64,000 bases of DNA, from positions 1 to 64,000 of the forward strand of contig CALADM010000017.1 in assembly GCA_937890595.1 (NCBI GenBank), read 5' to 3'. The DNA comes from CAJMNU01 sp905214855. GTDB lineage: Bacteria; Bacillota; Clostridia; Lachnospirales; Lachnospiraceae. The notes beneath the pieces were generated by a model. It was given only the letters and a program-made list of their open reading frames with translations. It ran no database searches and had not been told where the DNA came from. Below, piece after piece: positions 25,083 to 34,759 of this stretch. The position numbers and the translations under genes were made by a program. Numbering within the stretch: the first letter of the stretch is position 1; every line of letters starts with the position of its first letter.

Positions 25083-25964
25083 ATGGCAGAACAAACGGCA
25101 ACTATAAAAATGAATAAAAAACATTTATCTACTTCAGCGAAAGCCGCCCTGATCGGGAAATGGGTCTTTCTGGGTGTGATGATCATTTTTACCTTATATC
25201 CGATCATCTATACAATCTTGGGATCTTTGAAGACAAATGTGGAATTAACACAGGGAGGCGGTTTTTGGCCGCAAGAATGGCATTTTGAAAACTATTATCA
25301 GGCGTTTATACAGGCAGATTTCCTGAAATATACAGGAAACAGTGTGATCGTCAGTGTATCTGTAACACTTCTGGCAGTATGTACTTGTTCTTTGGCTGGT
25401 TTTATATTGGCAAGAAGAGACTTTGTGGGAAAGAAAATCCTCCTTGCATTATATATGTCCATGATGTTTGTATCTCTGGGTTCTGTTACTTTATACCCAA
25501 TCTATGAGATGCTGCGTGCACTGAAACTGAATAAGAGTATCATTGCTCTCATTATTGCCCTCACAGGAGGTCAGGCAACAAATGTCTTCCTTGTTATGGG
25601 ATTTACCAAAGGTATCCCAAAGGAGCTGGATGAGGCAGCGATCATTGACGGATGCAGCCTATATGGTGTTTATACAAGAGTCATTCTTCCTTTGAGCAAG
25701 CCGATCTTGGCAGTTGTGGCACTGTTTTCGTTCAGAAACTCATGGAATGATTATATCACAAGTTTGATCATGACGATCGCAATGCCGAAACTGCAGACAT
25801 TGACTGTGGCAGTTGTACAGTTGAAATATTCTGTCAATGCAGCAGCAGAGTGGCACATTATGCTTGCCGGTGCATCTATTGCGATCATTCCAATCCTGAT
25901 TGTGTACTTATTTGCAAACAAACAGTTTATCGCTGGTCTGACAGCAGGAGCTGTAAAGGGATAA
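25083..25964 (+). CDS. Sugar ABC transporter permease 2 (glycan locus)
   Basis: A 293-aa MalG-type permease. The EAA loop appears as KELDEAAIIDGCSLYGVYT (near 179-197), and the end is LTAGAVKG, as usual. The N-terminal 25 residues are polar and lie before the first membrane segment (WVFLGVMIIFTLYPIIYTIL). GGAGGCGG lies just upstream. It pairs with the preceding permease and closes the transporter part of the operon; a terminator-like hairpin follows. Confidence 0.94.
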   Translation: MAEQTATIKMNKKHLSTSAKAALIGKWVFLGVMIIFTLYPIIYTILGSLKTNVELTQGGGFWPQEWHFENYYQAFIQADFLKYTGNSVIVSVSVTLLAVCTCSLAGFILARRDFVGKKILLALYMSMMFVSLGSVTLYPIYEMLRALKLNKSIIALIIALTGGQATNVFLVMGFTKGIPKELDEAAIIDGCSLYGVYTRVILPLSKPILAVVALFSFRNSWNDYITSLIMTIAMPKLQTLTVAVVQLKYSVNAAAEWHIMLAGASIAIIPILIVYLFANKQFIAGLTAGAVKG

Positions 25965-26003
25965 ATAAACTTATCTTTTAACATTATAATATGACAAAAT
26001 TGA

Positions 26004-26100
26004 GAAAAGACTGCCACAGTGTGTGGGTTTCCTATCATAAAGAATCTTGAAATCAAAAAAGAACAGATGGGAAAGCTGCGGATTGCGGCAGTCTTTTCCT
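26004..26100 (+). terminator. Long hairpin terminator after importer 2
   Basis: GAAAAGACTGCC (26004-26015) is the exact inverse of GGCAGTCTTTTC (26087-26098), which supplies the T-run inside the right arm. The intervening 70 bases contain a smaller partial pairing (GGTTTCC/GGGAAA). Confidence 0.7.
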
Positions 26101-26174
26101 AAGTGGAAAGAAGTGGAAATTTGGTAACAATCTGTTTCTTATCTTGATAATATCAGAAAATTCAAGAGAAAAAG

Positions 26175-26204
26175 TTCACGAAGAGTGCAAAAACATGTTA
26201 AAAT
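26175..26204 (+). promoter_or_regulatory. Probable promoter of the two-component genes
   Basis: TTCACG, an 18-bp spacer and TAAAAT (26199-26204), with TG before the -10 box (extended type). It lies 45 bp before the kinase start. Confidence 0.5.
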
Positions 26205-26248
26205 AGAACCATTCCAGATAATAACCTGATATAAAGTGGGGGAAACAG

Positions 26249-28078
26249 ATGAAGAAAAATATTCATAATATCAGTTTTCGCAAAAAGATCATTTTAATCT
26301 TTACAGTTACTTTTTTATTTTCTATAGGTTCAGGCTCTCTGATGTATTATAGATATATGTCACAGGATATTATCAAAAATTTTCAGATGAACTCAGAGGA
26401 TGTGATCATGCAGATCACGGATACTTTTGCGATTCGACATAAAGCAATTGCAAATAGAGTGAGAGGAATGTTGACAAACCATACTTTTGTTATAGCGATG
26501 GGAGACTATTTGAGTAATCCATCCAATGCGAATACAACAAAGGCACTGGGGGTAGCATCTGATTTTTTAAGAGATCTGGAGAGTGGAGAACCATTGATCT
26601 CCTCGTCTTATATTTATACGAACAGAGGCGAGTTTGATGATTTCATCCGTATGAGAAATTGGGAGTTTTCTTTTAAAGATTCTTTGTTATATGAGCCATA
26701 CAAGGACAGATCAGCAAATGGAATCCAAAATTTTCCGGCAATGAAGGATCTGATCTTTCAGGGAGAAGAGATGGTGATCCCACAGGTATGGAGATTTAGT
26801 GTAGAGGGATATACGGGAAAACAATATCTGGTTGTCCAACTGAAACAAAAAGAAGTGGAGTCGATCTTGTCAGGAAAATATCAGTTTTTTGATAAGATGG
26901 TAGTTTTGGATACAAAGGGAAGGCTGATCGCTGGTTCTGAAAAATTAGATAAGGCTCAGCTATTAGAGTTGTCAAAGAATCATACAGAGGAGGTATTCAG
27001 CAGCGACTATATATATCAGGATGAAGAGTTTTTGGTGACAAGTGGAAAGATTGAGGGAATGGGGTGGCAGATTTATGGACTTCGCTCTAAGAAGAGTCTT
27101 CTGAGCAGTCTGGAGGATGTGAAAAATATGCTGCTGAAGATCGCACTAGGACTGTTGTTTATCAGTATGCTTATTATAGTATGGATGTCACATCAGATGA
27201 CAGACGGGTTGAGACGCTTGGAGAAAAGAATGAGTTATGTCAGAAATGGAGATCTGAATACCCGTTTTTTTTATCCATATCATGATGAGATAGGCAGTTT
27301 GGCAAAGAGTTTCAATTTTATGATCGGTGAGATACAGAGTCTGGTAAAAAAACAGGAAGAGACGATAGAGGAGTTAAAACTGGAACGTGACCGTGTAGCA
27401 GAGATGCAAAAACAGAAAAGAAAAGCGGAGTTAAAAGCTCTGCAGGCTCAGATCAATCCACATTTTCTGTACAATACCTTGAATGCGATCACTTGGCAGG
27501 CAATTGATCAGGGGGCAGAAGAAGTCAGTATTTTATCAAATTCCCTTGGAAAATTTTTCCGTCTCAGCTTAAGTAAAGGAGCAGAGGTAATTTCTTTAAG
27601 AGAGGAACTAGAACATGTATCCAGTTATCTGGATATTCAGAGTATCCGTTATCACTCCCGAATTCAGTATGAGATCCATGTGCCAAAAGAATGGTATATG
27701 CACAAGATCATTAAACTGGTATTGCAGCCACTTGCTGAAAATTCTATTTATCATGGTATAAAGGAAAAAGGCGGTTCTGGAAAAATTATTATTTCTGCAG
27801 AGGAAACAGTGGTAGATGGAGTACAGATGCTTTCCCTAAGTGTATGGGATGATGGGGCAGGGATTTCTAAAGAAAAATTAGAAGTCATAAACAACAGCCT
27901 TTTATCAGGTGAGATTGACCGAAAAGAGGGCTATGGAATCTACAATGTCAATGAAAGGATCAAGTTATATTATGGAAATGCGTATGGTCTGAGGTATGAG
28001 AGCATAGAGGGAGAATGGGCTAAGGCAATATTGATGATACCATTGAAAGAGGCAGAAGAAGAGACAACAGGAGAATGA
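26249..28078 (+). CDS. YesM-type sensor histidine kinase
   Basis: A 609-aa membrane kinase of the YesM class, which senses carbohydrates outside the cell. A first membrane segment (about 14-36) and a second (about 291-312) bracket a 255-residue extracellular sensor domain. A HAMP linker (about 315-365) and coiled coil follow. The phosphoacceptor is H405 in QINPHFLYNT, typical of the LytS/YesM His_kinase domain, and the ATPase domain has LAENSIYHGI and DDGAGIS. GGGGGA lies before the ATG. The response regulator starts 20 bases later. The position between importer and glycan enzymes points to glycan sensing; the ligand is inference. Confidence 0.95.
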   Translation: MKKNIHNISFRKKIILIFTVTFLFSIGSGSLMYYRYMSQDIIKNFQMNSEDVIMQITDTFAIRHKAIANRVRGMLTNHTFVIAMGDYLSNPSNANTTKALGVASDFLRDLESGEPLISSSYIYTNRGEFDDFIRMRNWEFSFKDSLLYEPYKDRSANGIQNFPAMKDLIFQGEEMVIPQVWRFSVEGYTGKQYLVVQLKQKEVESILSGKYQFFDKMVVLDTKGRLIAGSEKLDKAQLLELSKNHTEEVFSSDYIYQDEEFLVTSGKIEGMGWQIYGLRSKKSLLSSLEDVKNMLLKIALGLLFISMLIIVWMSHQMTDGLRRLEKRMSYVRNGDLNTRFFYPYHDEIGSLAKSFNFMIGEIQSLVKKQEETIEELKLERDRVAEMQKQKRKAELKALQAQINPHFLYNTLNAITWQAIDQGAEEVSILSNSLGKFFRLSLSKGAEVISLREELEHVSSYLDIQSIRYHSRIQYEIHVPKEWYMHKIIKLVLQPLAENSIYHGIKEKGGSGKIIISAEETVVDGVQMLSLSVWDDGAGISKEKLEVINNSLLSGEIDRKEGYGIYNVNERIKLYYGNAYGLRYESIEGEWAKAILMIPLKEAEEETTGE

Positions 28079-28098
28079 CAGAGTAAGAGAAAGTAGGA

Positions 28099-29775
28099 AT
28101 GACAGAAATGGCAGAAAAAACAGAAATGGAGAAAAGCAAATACCGTCTTCTGCTTGCAGATGATGAGGTATATGTCAGGGATTTGTTGGTAAAAAATATA
28201 CAGGAATCAGATGTACCAGTAGAGGTTGTTGCTGTGGCAGGGGATGGAAAAGAAGCTCTGGAAGCCGCAAAGGTATGGAAACCCAATATTATCATTACAG
28301 ATATTGCAATGCCCTTTATCAATGGTCTGGAACTTATAAAAGAATTGCAGAAGATAGGAATTTCCTCCAAAAATATCATAATAAGCGGTTATGATGAGTT
28401 TGAGTATGCAAAACAGGCGATTTCTCTTGGGGTGACGGATTATCTGCTGAAACCATTTTTGCCAAGAGAATTGATTGAAGTTTTAAAGAAAAGCACGGAG
28501 GAGTTGGATAACCAGAAGATTCTTAATCAAAATATGAATTTGTTAAAAGAACAGGTAAAGAGTCATGTCAGTTTGGCAAGAGAACATTTTTTAAAAGAAG
28601 TGTTGGAAAATGGAATAAAAGAAAGTTCGGATACTTTAGAAAAAGCGAAAGAGCTGGAATTGAATTTAAAAGCAAATTATTATATTGCTGGAATTCTGAG
28701 ATTTCAGGGGGGATGGGAATTTGAAACACAGGAAAAAGTAGAAGAATTTCTCATGCTGATCGGAAAAGGATATTTTGCTTTTGGGCTCAATATTTATGCA
28801 GTTGGTGTGGATAAAACTCAACTTGCCATATTGATCTGTGGAGAAACAAGTGATGAGAGGGGATTTTGCCAGCTGGTTCAGATGGGATTGGAAAAGATTT
28901 CTGCCAGCATGGAAAAATATTATCATACGATATTATTTTGTGGTTTAGGCGCTGTTAAAAAGAGTATATCTGATTTAAAATATTCCTATCAGGAAGCTCT
29001 TTGTGTATGGAGATGTACTCTGGATATCCGTAAGGAAAAGAAAGTACGTTTTTACAAGGCATCTTCTCAGATATTACAGGAACATGTAGAACATACCAAT
29101 GCTGCAAATGAGATCAGGGAATGGAAAAACCGAATCAGATTAGCAGTCAAGGCAGGACATCAGGATGAGGCACTTGCTTTGTTATCAGGTTTGATGAAAT
29201 CTTATGTTTCAATAGCAAATCATAAGACAGAATATATCGGGGTTTCCATTGGTGAATTAATCTATGCCTTGGCAAATGATATGGAAGCGGAAGGGTATGA
29301 GAGAGAAAGACCAGAGGAGATTTTTGAGTTTGAGGATAAGATGAAGTATGGCAGTTTGATGGACTTAAAAGAAATCTTAGAATCTTACACTAAAAAGTGT
29401 TGTCAGAGCATTGAGACGGATTCTGGTCAGACAAGAGCAAATGCTATGGTAAAACAGGTGAAAATGCTTTTGGAAACAAATCTTAAAAATCCTAAGATCG
29501 ATCTGGAATGGGCAGCGCAGAATGTACATTTTAGTGCTAGTTATGTAAGACAGGCCTTCAAACAGATCACAGGGGAAGGATTTGGGGAATATCTTATCAG
29601 AAAGCGTATGGAAAAGGCGGGAATGCTGCTACAAAAGACAGAGATGCGAATTCAGGATATTGCTGCAGAGTGTGGATATGATAACCAGAGATATTTTGCG
29701 AGCAGTTTTAAGAAATTTTATGGATGTACCCCCACAGAATTCAAAAAAGTAGTGCAGGAAGAAAACTTATATTAA
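28099..29775 (+). CDS. YesN-type response regulator (AraC family)
   Basis: A 558-aa regulator with an N-terminal receiver domain (about 14-130; ADDE acidic pair, phosphoacceptor D68 in IIITDIAMP, Lys in LLKPF), a middle region of about 300 residues of unknown fold, and a C-terminal AraC helix-turn-helix (about 455-555, including CGYDNQRYFASSFKKFYG). The exact start is uncertain: ATGs at 28099, 28108 and 28126 are all possible and none has a strong ribosome site. It is the partner of the upstream kinase and most likely activates the importer promoter near 22297, which lacks a -35 box, and the enzyme genes downstream. Confidence 0.94.
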   Translation: MTEMAEKTEMEKSKYRLLLADDEVYVRDLLVKNIQESDVPVEVVAVAGDGKEALEAAKVWKPNIIITDIAMPFINGLELIKELQKIGISSKNIIISGYDEFEYAKQAISLGVTDYLLKPFLPRELIEVLKKSTEELDNQKILNQNMNLLKEQVKSHVSLAREHFLKEVLENGIKESSDTLEKAKELELNLKANYYIAGILRFQGGWEFETQEKVEEFLMLIGKGYFAFGLNIYAVGVDKTQLAILICGETSDERGFCQLVQMGLEKISASMEKYYHTILFCGLGAVKKSISDLKYSYQEALCVWRCTLDIRKEKKVRFYKASSQILQEHVEHTNAANEIREWKNRIRLAVKAGHQDEALALLSGLMKSYVSIANHKTEYIGVSIGELIYALANDMEAEGYERERPEEIFEFEDKMKYGSLMDLKEILESYTKKCCQSIETDSGQTRANAMVKQVKMLLETNLKNPKIDLEWAAQNVHFSASYVRQAFKQITGEGFGEYLIRKRMEKAGMLLQKTEMRIQDIAAECGYDNQRYFASSFKKFYGCTPTEFKKVVQEENLY

Positions 29776-29810
29776 AATAAAATGAGATTTATGTAGAAGG
29801 AGAGAAAAAG

Positions 29811-31121
29811 ATGAATAAGATTGTAGAAGAAAGAACAAAGAGAACAGAATGGTATCGTGAGGCAAGGTTTGGAATGTTTATCCATTGGGGGCTGTATGCG
29901 ATTCCGGCCCGTGGAGAATGGGTCAGAAGTAATGAAAGAATGCCAAAAGAAGAATATGAAGGATTTAAGGATGAGTTTACAGCAGAAGATTACAATCCAA
30001 GAGAATGGGCGAAACTTGCCAAAAAAGCAGGAATGAAATATGCGGTGCTTACAGCAAAACACCATGATGGTTTTTGTCTGTTCGATTCTCAGTATACCGA
30101 TTTTAAATCAACAAATACACCATGTGGGCGTGATTTGGTAAGAGAATTTTTAGAGGCTTTTCGTGCAGAGGGGATTAAAGTGGGCTTGTATTTCTCCCTG
30201 ATCGATTGGAGACATCCGGATTATCCTCATTATGGAGATCTTCATCATCCAATGAGAGAAAATCCAGAATATTCCAATGAAAACCGTAATTTTGACCGTT
30301 ATCTGGAGTACATGCATAATCAGGTGAGGGAGCTTTTGACAAATTATGGACATTTGGATCTGATGTGGTTTGATTTTTCCTATGAGAAGATGAAAGGTGA
30401 AACATGGAAAGCATCAGAGTTGATTCAGATGGTAAGAGAGATCCAGCCACATATTGTAGTGGATAATCGTTTGGAGGCGAGTGGTTCTGGAAAGGGAAGT
30501 ATTTATACTTTGAATCCAGCTGTATATGCAGGAGATTTTGCATCGCCGGAACAGATGATCCCGCCAGCATGTCTTAGAGATGATGCCGGAACACCGATTC
30601 CGTGGGAAGCATGTATTACTCTGAATAATAACTGGGGATATGTTTCTTCCGATCATCATTACAAATCTCCTAAATTAGTGATTCGTACATTGGTGGAATG
30701 TGTCAGCAAAGGAGGAAATTTGATCTTGAATGTTGGACCAAATGCGAAGGGGCAGATTCCAAAAGAATCCGTTAAGATCCTCTCAGAAGTGGGAGAATGG
30801 ATGCAGGAGAACGGAGAGAGTATTTACGGATGTGGTATGTCAGAATATCCGAAACCAGAGTGGGGCAGATTTACGCAAAAAGGTAATAAACTCTATGCTC
30901 ATGTGATGGAGGAACAGGTGGGAGCGATCTGTCTTCCTGATATGGCAGGCAAGATTGAATCTATGCGTTTGGTCAGCGATCATTCAGAGATCCGTGAGAC
31001 ATTTTACTGGAATCTCAAGGATTACAGCGAAAATGCATACTTTTTCCTTGATCACAGGGCAAGCGACTGCTATCCGCTTCCAGATGAAAGGGATACTGTG
31101 GTGGAGATCACATTAAAATAA
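29811..31121 (+). CDS. GH29 alpha-L-fucosidase
   Basis: A 436-aa glycosidase that removes terminal alpha-L-fucose from glycans. Family motifs are FGMFIHWGLYAIP (near 22-34), AKHHDGFCLFDS (near 82-93), KVGLYFSLIDW, and the nucleophile D188 in LMWFDFS. NLILNVGPNAKGQIP (near 303-317) closes the catalytic domain. There is no signal peptide, so it acts on imported oligosaccharides in the cytoplasm. AAGGAG lies 7 bases before the ATG. It follows the regulator by 35 bases and precedes a heparinase-family gene, consistent with one glycan-degrading operon. Substrate linkage cannot be told. Confidence 0.93.
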   Translation: MNKIVEERTKRTEWYREARFGMFIHWGLYAIPARGEWVRSNERMPKEEYEGFKDEFTAEDYNPREWAKLAKKAGMKYAVLTAKHHDGFCLFDSQYTDFKSTNTPCGRDLVREFLEAFRAEGIKVGLYFSLIDWRHPDYPHYGDLHHPMRENPEYSNENRNFDRYLEYMHNQVRELLTNYGHLDLMWFDFSYEKMKGETWKASELIQMVREIQPHIVVDNRLEASGSGKGSIYTLNPAVYAGDFASPEQMIPPACLRDDAGTPIPWEACITLNNNWGYVSSDHHYKSPKLVIRTLVECVSKGGNLILNVGPNAKGQIPKESVKILSEVGEWMQENGESIYGCGMSEYPKPEWGRFTQKGNKLYAHVMEEQVGAICLPDMAGKIESMRLVSDHSEIRETFYWNLKDYSENAYFFLDHRASDCYPLPDERDTVVEITLK

Positions 31122-31178
31122 AATATTAGATTCAATTAAAATCATTTTAAAATAAGTGATATGAGAAGGAGAAGAAAC

Positions 31179-33185
31179 ATGATCCAATTTACAGAACAGG
31201 AGATTTTACATCTTCAGGAGAGAGGTAGAAAACAGCCAAAAGTTATGGAGCGTTTGAAAGATGCAGTGAAAGAGGTGTATGAGGCACCAATTTTAGTGCC
31301 AAAGACAGGGATTGCAAACTGGTTTTTATATTATTATTGTCCAAAGTGTTCTGTACTTTTAGAGTTTGATCGAAACGATCCACATCATCACAGATGTCCG
31401 TCCTGTGGGCAGGTTTTGAGCGGAGAGCCATATGACAGCACATGGTGGGGAATTATTAATAGTCGTAATTATGAGGCATGTTTTAAAATGGGTCTGATCC
31501 ATATGATCACAAAAGAGGAATCCTATGCAAGAAAAGCAATTGATATCATGCTGGAATATTCCCGTTATTATAAAGATTATGAAGTGCATGGAGATATTCC
31601 TTATAATGGACCAGGAAAATCCGGTGCACAGACATTGGATGAGGCAAACTTTTTGAGAAGTTTTGCTATGGCATTTGATCTTTTATCTGATGCCATGACA
31701 GAAGAGGAGAGAAATGCGATCCGAGATGGAATGCTGCTGCCGGGAGCTGATTTTTTAGTAGAGCATCGTCATGATCAGCTGCATAATCATGAGGTGATTA
31801 TCAATTCTGCAATTGCGATCATAGGATTGATCTTTGGCATAGATAAATATGTTCAGTTTGCCGTCTACGAAAAATATGGTATTTTGTATCAGCTTGAACA
31901 TGCTATGCTGCCAAACCATATGTGGTTTGAGGGAGCATTTGGATATCATTTTTATGCTCTGACCAGCTTCTTTGCATATGAAAAATTTGCATTACATACA
32001 CCGCACAGTCAGATTCACCATCCAAACTATAAAGCAATGATGGAACTGCTGTATTACTATCTTGAACCAGATTTTAGGATTCCAATGTTGAACGATACCA
32101 ATTATGGGCATACTTCATCCAGTCTGTATCTTTTTGAATTTGCGTACCGTGAGATTGGAGGAGATAAGCTGCTGTATATTCTGAACAGACTCTATCAGGA
32201 AGAAGAGAGAGACAATCTGGAAGCATTTATTTATGGTGTGGACGAATTACAACCATGTGATCTTCCACTGGTAAATTATCATACAGAAGTAGGAAGTTAT
32301 GGACACACGATTTTTAGAGGTGCAGATGACCGTTATCTGCTCTTTAAACATGACAGCTATGGCGGAGAGCATGACCATTATGACCGTTTGGATATCAGCT
32401 ATCTGGCTTATGGCAAGAGAGTTGCACCAGATATGGGAACAACAGGATATGGTGCAGTGCTTCACTATGATTATTATAAGAATACAGGTTCTCACAATAC
32501 AGTAAACATTGGTGGTGAGAATCAGGCGCCAGTCAATAGCCGCTTAAACCGCTATGAGGAGAAAGATGGAGTCATCTATGTAGATGCAGAAGCAGATTGG
32601 ACAAAACCATATGAAATGCCAGATAGTTTTACGATCGTTCAGTGGAATGAGGAGTATTACCGTCCAGTTCGCATGGTGAGAAGAATTGCCTGGGCAGATA
32701 GATATTTTGCAGAAGTGTTCACTGTAGAAGGAGCAGATCCAACACTTTCCATGGATTGGGTTATGCATTTCTCAGGAAAGTGCCTGACAGCGCCAGAGGG
32801 AGAAAAGGTTGGGCTTTTAGGTGAGAAAAAACCATATAAACATATTCATGATGTACAGCGCAGACGGGCAGCAGGAACACAGATGGAGACAGTAGAAAAG
32901 ATTTCCTATCAGGATGAGGATGTTTATACAGACGTTTACAGTATGGCAAATGGAGAAGAGATCCTTATGGGAATCGGACCAAATAATCCATCCATTTCAG
33001 AGATACCATATCTAGTAGAGCGTCGATTTGGTGGAAAGACGGTTTATGCCCATGTAATAGAATCCTATAGAGGAGAGAATGCCGGTCAGATTGAATATGT
33101 GGCATTTGAAATGGATGATAAAGGATGTGGTACGATTACAGTGACAGAAAAAGATGGTAAAAAAAGAGTCTTTTCTTTTGAATAG
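31179..33185 (+). CDS. Heparinase II/III-family polysaccharide lyase-like protein
   Basis: A 668-aa protein of the heparinase II/III type: a helical (alpha/alpha)6 toroid followed by an antiparallel beta-sandwich. A short Cys motif CPKCSVLLEF...CPSCG near residues 52-82 looks like a zinc-binding insert. In the toroid are HRHDQLHNHEVIIN (near 203) and NHMWFEGAFGYHFYAL (near 251), with Asn/His/Tyr suited to a lyase site. GEHDHYDRLDISYLAYGKRVAPDMG near 398 is the family beta-domain motif with metal-binding His and Asp. The start at 31179 has GGAG before it; an upstream in-frame ATG is in the ribosome site. No signal peptide is seen. It would cleave uronate-containing oligosaccharides; the substrate is unknown. 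Confidence 0.85.
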   Translation: MIQFTEQEILHLQERGRKQPKVMERLKDAVKEVYEAPILVPKTGIANWFLYYYCPKCSVLLEFDRNDPHHHRCPSCGQVLSGEPYDSTWWGIINSRNYEACFKMGLIHMITKEESYARKAIDIMLEYSRYYKDYEVHGDIPYNGPGKSGAQTLDEANFLRSFAMAFDLLSDAMTEEERNAIRDGMLLPGADFLVEHRHDQLHNHEVIINSAIAIIGLIFGIDKYVQFAVYEKYGILYQLEHAMLPNHMWFEGAFGYHFYALTSFFAYEKFALHTPHSQIHHPNYKAMMELLYYYLEPDFRIPMLNDTNYGHTSSSLYLFEFAYREIGGDKLLYILNRLYQEEERDNLEAFIYGVDELQPCDLPLVNYHTEVGSYGHTIFRGADDRYLLFKHDSYGGEHDHYDRLDISYLAYGKRVAPDMGTTGYGAVLHYDYYKNTGSHNTVNIGGENQAPVNSRLNRYEEKDGVIYVDAEADWTKPYEMPDSFTIVQWNEEYYRPVRMVRRIAWADRYFAEVFTVEGADPTLSMDWVMHFSGKCLTAPEGEKVGLLGEKKPYKHIHDVQRRRAAGTQMETVEKISYQDEDVYTDVYSMANGEEILMGIGPNNPSISEIPYLVERRFGGKTVYAHVIESYRGENAGQIEYVAFEMDDKGCGTITVTEKDGKKRVFSFE

Positions 33186-33200
33186 TAGAGAGTGAAAAAT

Positions 33201-34538
33201 ATGAGAGAATATGATGTGATCGTGGCAGGAGGAGGTCCTGCCGGTGTGGCAGCCGCAGTTGCGGCTGCAAGAAATGGTGCGAAGACACTTTTGATTGAGC
33301 GGGAAGCATTTTTGGGCGGAATGGCAACTCTGGCAAGTGTACCGGCATTTGGTCCTTATACCAATGGTGTGGAAGATCTGATCGGAGGAATTGGTCGTGA
33401 GATTCTGGAAAATCTGAAAAAAGAGTGCTACCAGAGTCCGTTTTATGACAGAAAACCAGACCGCATTGAGGGGATTGACTGGTTTCCCATTGATCCTGAG
33501 ATTCTAAAAAGAGTATTGGATGATATCGTCTGTGAGAGTGGAAGTGATATCCTGTTCCATAGTATGGTAGTGGATGTAGAGATGGCTTCTGGGGAAAAGC
33601 GTTTGGATATGATCACAGTCTGTGGAAAAAATGGGATGGAAAAGTTAAAGGCAAAGTATTTTATCGACTGTACAGGAGATGCAGATCTGGCGGCATATGC
33701 AGGGGCAGAGTTTGAATATGGAGATGAAAATGGAGGTGTGCAGGCAGGTACTTTGTGTTTCCGTGTGGCGGGGATCGATACAAAGCGTTTTATGGAATAC
33801 GCAGAACGGGAAGGAGAAAATGGAAATCTAAGTGTCGCTTGTGAAAAGGCAAAACGGGATGGAAAGTTTCCGGAAGGTGAGACGAAAGTTGGCGGTATTG
33901 CCTTACAGGCAGAAGGTGTAGCTGGATTGAATTTTGGTCATGTGTATGATTTGAAACCTTTAGATCCGTGGGATCTGAGCCGTGCAGAACTGGAAGCACG
34001 CAGACATTTGCCTGAATATATGGATTTTTTGCGGGAATATGTTCCTGGAATGGAACATTGTGTTCTGGTGGCGAGTGGTCCATATCTGGGCATTAGGGAA
34101 TCCAGAAGGATCTGTGGGGAATATACTCTGACAAAAGAAGATTATATGAATCGGGCAGATTTTGATGATGCTATTGCTCATTATTCCTATCCGATCGATA
34201 TGCATTCCACAACATTAGAAAAGCAGGAACAGGAAGAAAAAGAACAGGAATATAAGAATTCCAAATATCAAAATGGAGAATATTACGGAGTGCCATACCG
34301 GTGTCTGATTCCAAAAGGATTCAAAAATCTTGCAGTGGCGGGAAGAACCATAAGTGCAGACAGAAGTATGATGGCATCCGTAAGGATCATGAGTCTCTGT
34401 TTTGCGACAGGGCAGGCTGCAGGAACGGCAGCAGCTCTTGGTGTGAAAGAGGGCAGTGACCTAAGCCCGATTCATATGGACATAGAAAAATTGTGTAAGG
34501 CTATGGGGAAAAAGCACCCCAAATGTAAGAGCGTATAA
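33201..34538 (+). CDS. FAD-dependent oxidoreductase of the glycan locus
   Basis: A 445-aa flavoprotein of the FAD_oxidored class. The dinucleotide fold is VAGGGPAGVAAAV (near 7-19), followed by ERE and a redox- or substrate-site region (CTGDADLAAYAG near 156-167), and a C-terminal FAD motif RTISADRSMMASVRIM (near 383-398). A short charged Glu/Lys stretch near 340 looks like a loop. The start is placed at 33201 (MREYDVIVAGGG); a GTG 9 bases upstream is an alternative. It is the last gene of the fucosidase/lyase operon, 15 bases after the lyase. Such enzymes appear in glycan loci with unknown roles; oxidation of a released sugar is inference. Confidence 0.85.
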   Translation: MREYDVIVAGGGPAGVAAAVAAARNGAKTLLIEREAFLGGMATLASVPAFGPYTNGVEDLIGGIGREILENLKKECYQSPFYDRKPDRIEGIDWFPIDPEILKRVLDDIVCESGSDILFHSMVVDVEMASGEKRLDMITVCGKNGMEKLKAKYFIDCTGDADLAAYAGAEFEYGDENGGVQAGTLCFRVAGIDTKRFMEYAEREGENGNLSVACEKAKRDGKFPEGETKVGGIALQAEGVAGLNFGHVYDLKPLDPWDLSRAELEARRHLPEYMDFLREYVPGMEHCVLVASGPYLGIRESRRICGEYTLTKEDYMNRADFDDAIAHYSYPIDMHSTTLEKQEQEEKEQEYKNSKYQNGEYYGVPYRCLIPKGFKNLAVAGRTISADRSMMASVRIMSLCFATGQAAGTAAALGVKEGSDLSPIHMDIEKLCKAMGKKHPKCKSV

Positions 34539-34648
34539 AGCAACAATTGTGAAGAAAGAACCAAATTGAAAAATGGAAAGATAAAATATCCGATGAAAGG
34601 CAGATACATGGAATAGAAAAATAAGAGTATCGTGAAAGAGGAAAGTGT

Positions 34649-34677
34649 TTGACAATTGTGGTATAGAAAGGTACACT
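34649..34677 (+). promoter_or_regulatory. Sigma-A promoter of trpS
   Basis: A perfect TTGACA at 34649-34654, a 17-bp spacer, and TACACT (4 of 6). It lies 83 bp before trpS. There is no T-box leader in the transcript. Confidence 0.7.
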
Positions 34678-34759
34678 AAATATATTATAAGATATCTTAG
34701 AATTAAGATAGAACATATCTAAAAAACGGACAGAAAAGCCGGGAAGGAGACAGAGCGAT

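Noticed and set aside
34540..34759. T-box leader before trpS
   Set aside because: No T-box core sequence, specifier hairpin or terminator/antiterminator pair is visible; a plain sigma-A promoter explains the region.
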